NCBI GenBank assembly: GCA_001970955.1
Contig: MPUH01000204.1
Location: forward strand, 18,786-82,785
Origin: Stentor coeruleus
Taxonomy: Eukaryota; Ciliophora; Heterotrichea; Heterotrichida; Stentoridae
Reading direction: 5' to 3'
Length of the DNA: 64,000 nt
Program-made: the position numbers and the translations under genes
Notes under the pieces: model-generated
What the model was told of the DNA's origin: nothing
Databases searched by the model: none
The model's input: only the letters and a program-made list of their open reading frames with translations
Shown here: positions 20,474 to 27,982 of the stretch, piece by piece
Layout: every line of letters begins with the position of its first letter
How positions within the stretch are numbered: position 1 is the stretch's first letter

Positions 20474-21564
20474 AAGCTTGAAATTAATATTATATTATTA
20501 ATGCAACTTGCTAAGTTACTATAAATTAAATAAGATAATTTGTTAAATAGTTTTAAATTCGCTATATTCAAAGATCATGATTTATATAATAATGTTTTTA
20601 TTGATTTGATATTTGTTTAGAAAATTGGTTTTTGAGTTTCTCACCATTATTTCTAGACTCTAGGTAGAATTATGTAAAAAATGAAAAATGAAAAAAAAAC
20701 TTATCAACAAATGGAATGGGAAAATAATCATCTTTCATAGCGTTGGTTTGTGTATTATAAAGAAATTTATTGAGTCAGAGTATTAAAAATTAAAAAAAAA
20801 GGGATTTTTTTTTGTTAATACTTTTAAGAATTTTTTATTAGAGATAAGTATTTATTTGATATATTATAGAATAATGAGACTTCTAGAATAGAGTATAAGT
20901 ATTTATTTGATATATTATCGAATAATGAGACTTCTAGAATAGAGTATGATTATTAAATTATAAGGTTAGAAATAAATAAGATTAAATTTGAAAAGGTAGA
21001 GGGTTGTTTATAAGGTAAAAGGTTTAGTTTTAAGTTTGATTATAGGGAATTTAGATATTAGTAAAAAGAGTTTTGTATTAGAATAGTGGTTTAGAATTGA
21101 ATTTGTATTATTTATATAATTTTTAGGTGTAGCTTTGGATTTATTATCATTTATCTAAGTTTTATATTTGATTTTTAGATATTGAGGATTTATAGCTGCT
21201 ATAGTGGCAATCTTTACCTAGAAAATCATCATATATCTACTTAAAAACTCTTCGTAAATTAAAGGATTTTATTATACTTCTTGCTAATTTAATATAAATC
21301 AAATGCAAAATCCTACAAATTTCAAAGCCAAAGCCTATCTCTATCATTAAACCTCAAATTAAGCATAATATTCCTTTTACTTACCTCCAAAACTATCAAC
21401 AATCATATTTTCTTCTTACAAAAACTTCAACCCTAATCAAAAAATTCTCATCTCACTCTTTAAACCCTTTTATTTTCATCAATAATCCAAAATTTCCTTA
21501 TAATCCTGACAAATCTTAATCAAAAACACATTCCATATATACTATAAACCCAAACTCTTATAAT
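20474..21564. other. Intergenic divergent region with a 51-bp tandem repeat
   Basis: No gene is seen. It is G-rich on the plus strand up to about 21180, then C-rich and G-poor to 21564. This matches the 5' flanks of a minus gene on the left and a plus gene on the right. A two-copy 51-base repeat is at 20844-20945. Confidence 0.5.
20844..20945. repeat. Two tandem copies of a 51-bp unit
   Basis: Bases 20844-20894 are repeated at 20895-20945 with one mismatch (an A to C change in the middle). It is noncoding. The mismatch argues for a real duplication and against an assembly slip. Confidence 0.8.
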
Positions 21565-21891
21565 ATGGAACAATTCACAAATCCTGAGATAAAAAGGATG
21601 CAGGAAGAGAATGCTAAAGCCGCAGAAGAACAAAGAGAAATGCTTTTAACTCAAATCCTTACTCCTCAAGCTAAAGAAAGATTAGGAAGAGTAGCTTTGG
21701 TTAAAGAGGAAAAAGCGAGGGAAGTTGAAAAAACTTTACTTACATTGGCTATGAACAGACAACTTCCTGGAAAAGTGTCTGAAGATCAGCTGATTGCCAT
21801 GTTGGAAAAGGCAGAAACTAGTCAGAAAAGCTTGAAGATTGTTAGGAGAAAAGGTTTTGATTCAGATTCTGATGATTTAGAAGGCTTGTAA
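21565..21891 (+). CDS. PDCD5: PDCD5-family protein
   Basis: A 108-residue homologue of PDCD5 (TFAR19), a small helical protein conserved from archaea to human that binds nucleic acid and, in animals, TRiC/CCT chaperonin and Tip60 (family knowledge). The hallmark order is present: a charged N-terminal helix, 'REMLLTQILTPQAKERLGRVALVK', 'KAREVEKTLLTLA', 'GKVSEDQLIAMLEK', and the basic-then-acidic end 'RRKGFDSDSDD'. The length is close to other members (about 110-125). No intron. It stands alone, with long strand-skewed flanks on both sides. Its cellular role in ciliates is not deducible from sequence. Confidence 0.94.
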   Translation: MEQFTNPEIKRMQEENAKAAEEQREMLLTQILTPQAKERLGRVALVKEEKAREVEKTLLTLAMNRQLPGKVSEDQLIAMLEKAETSQKSLKIVRRKGFDSDSDDLEGL

Positions 21892-22710
21892 GGGGTTAGT
21901 TATTAAGTTTGGTTAGGGTAGGATGCTTGAGAATATTATTATATTAAATGGGAAACTGATAATTTATTATTATATGAAAGATGTTGTGGGGTTTTATAGA
22001 TGGAATTAAGAAAATCTATTTTTAGAATGTGTTTATGTGGAATGTAGTATATAAAGAATACATTTTTATGTAGTAGATAATATTTTTTATTTATTATAGT
22101 GACGATTATTGTAGTCTAAAGCTTTTGTTTAGAATATTTCTATTATATTATTCTTGTATTAGTTTTAATGCTAAGATTTTTCTTAATATTTAAAATGAAA
22201 ATCTACGCTTTTTGTATCTTAAAGTACTTTTGCTAGCCATTATCTCAAAACATTATATTTAAGTAATAATAGCTTGGCATGTAGTTTTCCTAATAGCATA
22301 AAGCCTAAAAAACTATTTCTAATTTAGTTTGTAAAAATCAATACCCAAAATATTTTTTCAACCCTAAACTATATATCATCATAATTATTAATTTCTTAAT
22401 AATTCCACACTTAAAAAATATCAATCCTATCAAGTAAATCTCCTTCCCTAATACTCATAATTTTCATATCAACTTCAGATAAATCACATCATAAAATCCT
22501 CTCATACTTCCCGGTCAATCACAATCTAATCCATTCAAAGCCTATTCTTTTTATATATTTCCCAAGAAGTCATCTCATCCCTAAATATCAAATGACAATT
22601 TCTCTCTTCCAATTCTCTAATAAAATCCTCATGAATATTCAAAATCCTACTCAAGCCTTTAATTATTCTTATCAGACCATTTTGAATTTAGTACTTAGAT
22701 AATTCGTTAA
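21892..22710. other. Intergenic region with sharp skew switch
   Basis: No gene is seen. Bases 21901-21960 contain 15 G and 2 C (3' flank of PDCD5). Bases 22501-22560 contain 3 G and 16 C (5' flank of the STPGR gene). It is the clearest example here of the flank composition rule. Confidence 0.55.
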
Positions 22711-24393
22711 ATGGAAATTCCGCAAAAAAGCGAGACTAATCAGGGCAAAGACCAAGAATATATAGACATAATGCCCAGTATAATCCAAGATAACTCAGTT
22801 GGCCCAGGAGTTTATGACTTGCCATCTAAAATCCCTGGTGGGCCAAGTTACTCCTTTCCCCAAGCAGAGAGATTTCAAACTCCAACAGGAGACAATAAAC
22901 TATACTATTCATCTTTAACCCCAGAAAAATACAAAGAGCTTTTAAATGCTAATGGGAATATTCGTTCAAAATCAGTCCCTTTAAATGATTTAGCAAAGCC
23001 AAGTCATTCACGTTTATCTGATTCTCCAGGTCCAGGGCAATATGAATTCCAAAGTACTTTGTATAATAAAAACATAACCTTAAAAGGTAAATATAAAGAC
23101 CAAAACGGATTGAAAACCCCAGGCCCAGGTGCTTATGAAATCCAACAAGAAAACAATTTGAAATTCCCCCAAATGAAAAGTGAGAAACTTAAACAGCCAG
23201 TTCCAATCACATCTAATGTTCAGCTTATAAACCCTACATGTCAAATTTCAAGCCCAAGTTATTCTATTGGTACAAGACATAGAGATCCATCACCTTTTAA
23301 TGGCCCAGGTCCAGGAGCTTATAATATATCAGCGAATTCAAGCCCAGGAAGGTTTACAATACAAGGTAAAACTAAAGATCATAAAGAGTTTTCAACACCA
23401 GGACCTGGAGCATATTTTCTACGTACGAGTAATTCTTCTCCAGCATTTTCACTTGGATTTCCTCTTAGAAGTCATAGTGTATCTGGAAACCCTGGACCTG
23501 GACAATATGATACTCAAGATAAAAATAATGGACCAAGTTATACTATGGGAAAAAAATATGATAAAAAAAATGAAACTTTTGATATTAGGGATTTTAGCAA
23601 TTTTCCATCTAGTTTTGATCAAAGAGGTGCTTTGATTGTTGGTAAACCAAAAGGGAATTATGATAATGGAGTACCTGGACCTGGATATTATAAGATAAAA
23701 GAACCAAAAGGTTCTCAAGGGTTTTCTCAAGGAAAAAGCTCGAGGGAGGCTAAAATGTTAGATACTCCCGGGCCTGGAGAGTATATTATTGATATGCCGG
23801 CGAATGGGCCTAATTGTTTTATGGGGAAAAGATATAGTCCAAAAAAAGTGGATAATGTTCCTGGACCGGGACAGTATGATCTGCCGGAGTTTAAAACCCA
23901 GTCACCGATGCTCAGAGGCAAACCGAGGGATTTTAAAGCTCCAACTGTGCCTGGACCTGGAGCTTATAATCCGAATAGGTCACAAAGTTGTTTCAGTTTT
24001 ACTCAAGGTCGAAGCCAAAGAACCAACTTTGCTAAAGGTGCAGGTGAAATCCCAGGGCCAGGTACTTACGATGTATCTTTGAAAAATGGTAAAAATGCAG
24101 TAAAGTTTTCAACTTCCAAAAGAGTTCCTAAATTCAAACCCGACTCTTCAGCTGGGTTTTATAAAATCGATATGAAACCAGATGGACCTTTTTACACAAT
24201 GCAAGGTAAAAGATCTTCAAAAAATAGAAATAATACACCTGTAAAAAATATATAGGGACCAGGAGCTTATCAAGTAAATATTAAACCTAAAGAAACAGCA
24301 CCAGCTTATACAATGGCCCCAAGACGTGAGATGATTAGTAGACTTTCTCGGACACCTGCTAAAAAATTTGTCCCAGTAAGATCGAATAGATAA
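22711..24393 (+). CDS. STPGR (sperm-tail PG-rich repeat, SHIPPO/ODF3-like) protein, one 15-base intron
   Basis: A 555-residue protein after removal of the intron GTAAAAAATATATAG (24241-24255), which otherwise brings a stop at ATA-TAG; splicing makes NTPGPGAYQV. At least twelve PGPG-x-Y units occur along the whole length (SPGPGQYEF, TPGPGAYEI, VPGPGYYKI, TPGPGEYII, IPGPGTYDV and others), each followed by a beta-strand and an 'F.......R' stretch. STPGR proteins run along or inside microtubules in cilia and flagella (family knowledge), so an axonemal, cortical or basal-body microtubule role is likely in this ciliate. The stop is only 30 bases before the next ATG. Confidence 0.93.
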
Positions 24394-24423
24394 TAGAAAT
24401 ATATATTAATATATAAGCTATAA

Positions 24424-25269
24424 ATGTCTGTGATTAAGTTCTCTGGAGGTATGAACGACAGTGAAAACAGTTATAGAAGCGCATCGCCAGCAAGGAAAAT
24501 GGACAAGAGTTCGTCAAAGTCTAATATTTGTCACATTTGCAAGCAGCAATTTTCTCTTATGTTCAAGAAAAGGGAATGCATAGAATGTCACCTACCAGTC
24601 TGTGCTGATGACTCAGGAGGAAGCAATGTCCCTGATACTTCTAGGGTCTGCAATTTTTGCCATAAAGAAAACCTGAAAAATACCTATCATTTTGAAAACA
24701 AAGACACATTAGAAAAACTCATTCGTGACCTAACAATCAGTAAAAAAGAAAGGGAAACTAAGATTAATGATATATCCCAACAAAACACAAAATTCAAACA
24801 ACTTGAAACCACATTGAAAAATAATTCAGTAAAGTTTGAACAGACTGTGAAGAACTATAATGAAAAAATCAGACAGGAAAAAGATAGAAATGAAAGAGTT
24901 GAGGAAAGTTCAAAGAGTTTAGGAAGGTCTGTTGATGAGATTAGGCAATTAGAAAAAACTGTTGAGGATAGACTTATTAAAGCAAAAGGGGAGTTGGAGG
25001 CAACGAAATTCAATTTGCGTAACTTGGAAAATGAGAAGGCTATGTTGCAAGAGGAGTTGAATGAGTTGAAAGAACTTATTGATAAACAGGTTCCACTGCA
25101 GATGGTAAGGAATCTAGTTTGCAAAATCTGTTTTCGTAAGGTCAAATACTCTTTTAGAAGTACTATAGAAACTAATGGGTTAATTGAAGGGAGTACAATG
25201 GTCCCTATACAGCAAAGGAAAAAACGCCCAGATGAAGTTATACGTGAAGCTTGCTGTTTATTACTCTAA
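24424..25269 (+). CDS. FYVE-like zinc-finger, coiled-coil protein with C-terminal prenylation box
   Basis: A 281-residue protein. Residues about 35-80 form a FYVE/rabphilin-like zinc finger: CHIC, then KKRECIECHLPVC, then RVCNFC. The basic R(K)HHCR motif is reduced to KKREC, and the sixth metal position is Asp (VCADD) in place of Cys, so phosphoinositide binding may be altered. Residues about 95-225 are coiled coil. A late CKIC pair precedes a basic tail ending ACCLLL, and the last four residues, CLLL, form a geranylgeranylation-type CaaX box. This plan suggests an endosomal or Golgi membrane tether (inference). It begins just 30 bases after the STPGR stop. Confidence 0.8.
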   Translation: MSVIKFSGGMNDSENSYRSASPARKMDKSSSKSNICHICKQQFSLMFKKRECIECHLPVCADDSGGSNVPDTSRVCNFCHKENLKNTYHFENKDTLEKLIRDLTISKKERETKINDISQQNTKFKQLETTLKNNSVKFEQTVKNYNEKIRQEKDRNERVEESSKSLGRSVDEIRQLEKTVEDRLIKAKGELEATKFNLRNLENEKAMLQEELNELKELIDKQVPLQMVRNLVCKICFRKVKYSFRSTIETNGLIEGSTMVPIQQRKKRPDEVIREACCLLL

Positions 25270-25275
25270 TTAAAT

Positions 25276-25393
25276 ATTATAGATCATAATATCATCGTCA
25301 TACAAAATCATTCTAATCATTAAAAGCATATATAATTTTAGTNATTATAGATCATAATATCATCGTCATACAAAATCATTCTAATCATTAAAA
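25276..25393. repeat. Direct repeat of 50 bp around a single N (25343): probable contig overlap
   Basis: Bases 25276-25325 recur at 25344-25393. The left copy continues for 17 unrelated bases before the N, so this join may include an erroneous contig end. It lies in the 3' flanks of two convergent genes, so no coding sequence is affected. Confidence 0.75.
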
Positions 25394-25473
25394 AGTAGTT
25401 TCATATCTAAACTAGCAAATCTTATGTTTTAAAAGCTTATTTTTATAATAATATTATCTGAACCATATTAACA

Positions 25474-26571
25474 TTAGCTAAAATTTATTTTAATCCTCTT
25501 GCCATCTTTCCATTCTCCTTCAATTTTTCCATTAGCTGTTGTATAATAAAACCCTTTACCATGTTGTTTTCCATTGGCCCATTCACCTTCATACTTCCTC
25601 CCATCAGGCCATTCAAAAACCCCAAATCCATGTTTTTTATCATTCAAATATTCTCCAGTGTATTTTCTCCCATCACTCCATGTGAATTCACCTTTTCCAT
25701 CCATTTTATTGTTTTTCCAGTCCCCAACATATTTTCTTCCATCATTCCATCCATAAACCCCATAGCCATGTATATTATTGCAATGAAATTCTCCTTCATA
25801 CCTACTCCCATCACTCCATATAAATTTTCCTTTTCCTTCCTTACTACCATTCTTATATTGCCCTTCATATTTCGACCCATCAGGCCAAGACTCAGTTCCA
25901 TAACCATGTTGCTTATCCTCAGCCCAATCTCCAAGATACTTCGCTCCATTAGAATGCATATAAATCCCATTCCCTTCAGCTTTATCATCTTTCCAATTAC
26001 CTTCATAAATATCTCCATCTGCATGAATAAGCCTTCCTTTTCCATTAGCTTTATCATTTGCCCATATTCCTTCATATTTACTTCCATCAGGCCAATATTG
26101 ACATCCTTTACCTTCTCTTTGTAGATTATTGTTCCATTCTCCTAAATAAATTACCCCATTTTCTAGTTCGATATAACCTTTTTTTACTAGACCAGCTGAT
26201 GATAATATTGGATAATCGAATTTACCTAAGTGTTTTTCAGCATTTCGACTTAGAGGTGTAGAATAGTCTGGGACTTGATTCTGAGGGATTTCTTTAAGAG
26301 AAGTTCGAAAGAGTTCTGAAGGCGGATTTTGGTTTTTGATTAAAGAAACTGTAGAATGGTTTATGTTTTGGCAATGCTTTCTTTCTATATAACCTCTTAG
26401 AACACTTTGAAGCTTTATAATATCAGAGTTGTTTGCTTTTGGGTTATAACCGGGTATATCATCGTTGTCTTTAAATAATAGCACTTTTTGATTCATGTTG
26501 ATGTCGAAAGGCATTTCTTCACATCTTTCTTCTGTTATCTGACTTCGTAAGCATGAACAATTCGATCCCAT
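25474..26571 (-). CDS. IQ-motif and MORN-repeat protein, N-terminally lipidated
   Basis: A 365-residue protein beginning MGSNCSC, a myristoylation site with two near Cys for palmitoylation. Residues about 49-66 form one IQ motif (IIKLQSVLRGYIERKH) for calmodulin or centrin. From about residue 135 to the end run nine or ten MORN repeats of 23 residues (YEGIWANDKANGKGRL, YLGDWAEDKQHGYG, YVGDWKNNKMDGKG, YEGEWANGKQHGKG). MORN proteins organise membrane-cytoskeleton contacts and basal-body or cortical structures in protists (family knowledge). It is convergent with the FYVE-like gene. A second MORN gene lies at 34149-35288. Confidence 0.93.
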   Translation of the reverse strand: MGSNCSCLRSQITEERCEEMPFDINMNQKVLLFKDNDDIPGYNPKANNSDIIKLQSVLRGYIERKHCQNINHSTVSLIKNQNPPSELFRTSLKEIPQNQVPDYSTPLSRNAEKHLGKFDYPILSSAGLVKKGYIELENGVIYLGEWNNNLQREGKGCQYWPDGSKYEGIWANDKANGKGRLIHADGDIYEGNWKDDKAEGNGIYMHSNGAKYLGDWAEDKQHGYGTESWPDGSKYEGQYKNGSKEGKGKFIWSDGSRYEGEFHCNNIHGYGVYGWNDGRKYVGDWKNNKMDGKGEFTWSDGRKYTGEYLNDKKHGFGVFEWPDGRKYEGEWANGKQHGKGFYYTTANGKIEGEWKDGKRIKINFS

Positions 26572-27008
26572 TATATAATTTTATTCCATCTTACGATAAA
26601 TAGTTTAACAGTCCTTCCATAATAATTACTATCATATATTAATTGCGATTTATAATATAAATTAAAGTATTAAATTTTGTTATAAGAGATATTTTCCTAA
26701 TAAATTTCTTAAATTTAAAAAAAAACATTGTTAATAGTTTTCAATAATTTGAGTAAGGTAGTAAATCTAAATATATTTGAATATAAAACTTGTTAGAAAA
26801 TCTCAAATACAGAAGTTTTATCAAAAAAAAAAAATAAACTGATTTTGCCTAAAATGCATATGAATTTTTTTCTTATTCTAAAACAAAAAACTTCAACTTA
26901 ACCTGAAAATTTAAATTTAAAACTAAAACTAAAACTTAATTAACGAAATCCGCAAAATAAAAAACATCAGCTAATAAAAATCCTGAAATTATTAATATTT
27001 AAGTCTTA
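26572..27008. other. Intergenic region, nothing recognised
   Basis: This AT-rich spacer lies between two minus-strand genes. It is mildly C-rich on the plus strand toward 27008, as expected for a 3' flank. No exon was seen. Confidence 0.5.
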
Positions 27009-27542
27009 CTAAATATCAATATTTTCTGGTTTCAAACTCTGAGCGCTTTCCTTATTTTTAATCCAATTATTCACTAGTTCTTCAACAATCTTCCCATAGT
27101 TTATATAGTAATCCTCATTTTTACATAGTATACTCAGACTCAACTCGTTATATTTCCTATTGATCTCCTGAGGAGTAATAAGTGCATATTCCATGTGCAA
27201 CTTAACCCATCTTTGAGCTTTAGCATAAAATCCAGGACATCTTCCTTCAAGTTCCACATCTAAAAGTCTAATATCCTTATTTGTAAAAGTCTTAGCCGCA
27301 TAAGCACTGTACTTTATAAATTTTTCCATTGGCTCACTAGCATTATCAGTCAAAGCTTTTTCCATAATCAGTACCCATAAGGAAAACTCAAACTCATTCA
27401 TTTTCATTTCAATATAAACATCCAAGAGTTTATTGAACAAAGTTTGCCCTGTTTTCATATAAGCATCCAGTCCATCACCTAATTTCTTTATTAGCAAGTA
27501 ACTTTTGAACTTAATTTCATTAGTATGAACTTGGAGACTCAT
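27009..27542 (-). CDS. Hypothetical helical protein, in frame with the upstream frame across a stop
   Basis: A 177-residue, strongly helical frame (IKFKSYLLIKKLGDGLDAYMK, ELEGRCPGFYAKAQRWVKLHM) with no recognised domain. Its ATG lies 15 bases after the stop of the frame at 27558-27926, and both frames are in the same register: TAA followed by five sense codons, then ATG. No GT...AG intron of 15-16 bases spans the stop. It could be a separate gene with an extraordinarily short spacer, or the second half of one gene broken by a stop through mutation, sequencing error or readthrough. Confidence 0.6.
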   Translation of the reverse strand: MSLQVHTNEIKFKSYLLIKKLGDGLDAYMKTGQTLFNKLLDVYIEMKMNEFEFSLWVLIMEKALTDNASEPMEKFIKYSAYAAKTFTNKDIRLLDVELEGRCPGFYAKAQRWVKLHMEYALITPQEINRKYNELSLSILCKNEDYYINYGKIVEELVNNWIKNKESAQSLKPENIDI

Positions 27543-27557
27543 AATTATTATAACTAA

Positions 27558-27926
27558 TTAAAGATCTTTTTTTGTTTGAGATAAGTCTTTAGTTCTCTTA
27601 AAAAAATCTATGCCTTCAGGAAAGTCCATACCTTCGTATTTTTCCATTGTGTATCCTAAGAAGTTATTTATAAATTTGTGTGAGTAATCCATTGAGAATT
27701 TTGTTACTTGCTCTTGAGGGATTTTTTCTAGACAAGTATCAAACATTTCATTTAGGATGTAATTTATAGCTTTCATGCCAATGGCTTTTTTTTCTGGAGT
27801 AAGGTAGGCATGTATGTCAAAGTCAGAACCACGGCTTAAATCTTTAACAGCTTTGTAGCAAGCCATCTCTCTTATATTAGATCTATCAGCAACTGATAGC
27901 AAAATAATTGCCATAAGCCAAATCAT
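27558..27926 (-). CDS. Hypothetical protein, possibly N-terminal part of one broken gene with 27009-27542
   Basis: A 122-residue frame with a hydrophobic start (MIWLMAIILLSVADRS) and amphipathic helices (AIGMKAINYILNEMF, TKFSMDYSHKFINNFL). No family is recognised. The frame stays open upstream of its ATG as far as a TAA three codons after another ATG, so the true start is doubtful. It lies 56 bases from the F-box-like gene's stop and 15 bases from the next frame. The helical style matches the following frame, which favours a single interrupted gene (inference). Confidence 0.5.
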   Translation of the reverse strand: MIWLMAIILLSVADRSNIREMACYKAVKDLSRGSDFDIHAYLTPEKKAIGMKAINYILNEMFDTCLEKIPQEQVTKFSMDYSHKFINNFLGYTMEKYEGMDFPEGIDFFKRTKDLSQTKKDL

Positions 27927-27982
27927 TATAAATATATCCGCATTGCAATTTGTATCTTCATAAACTTAAGCCTTCATAATTC

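Noticed and set aside
10132-22370. CCCTAA motifs in spacers as interstitial telomere repeats
   Set aside because: They are single, scattered copies within C-rich 5' flanks, never tandem, so base composition explains them.
23267-24082. Overlapping frames inside the STPGR gene on both strands
   Set aside because: They arise from the repeated PGPG codons, and the main frame explains the region fully.
25561-26124. 187-codon plus-strand frame opposite the IQ/MORN gene
   Set aside because: It is the antisense of the MORN repeats; its repeating Pro/Phe/Ile pattern follows from the repeat and not from selection.
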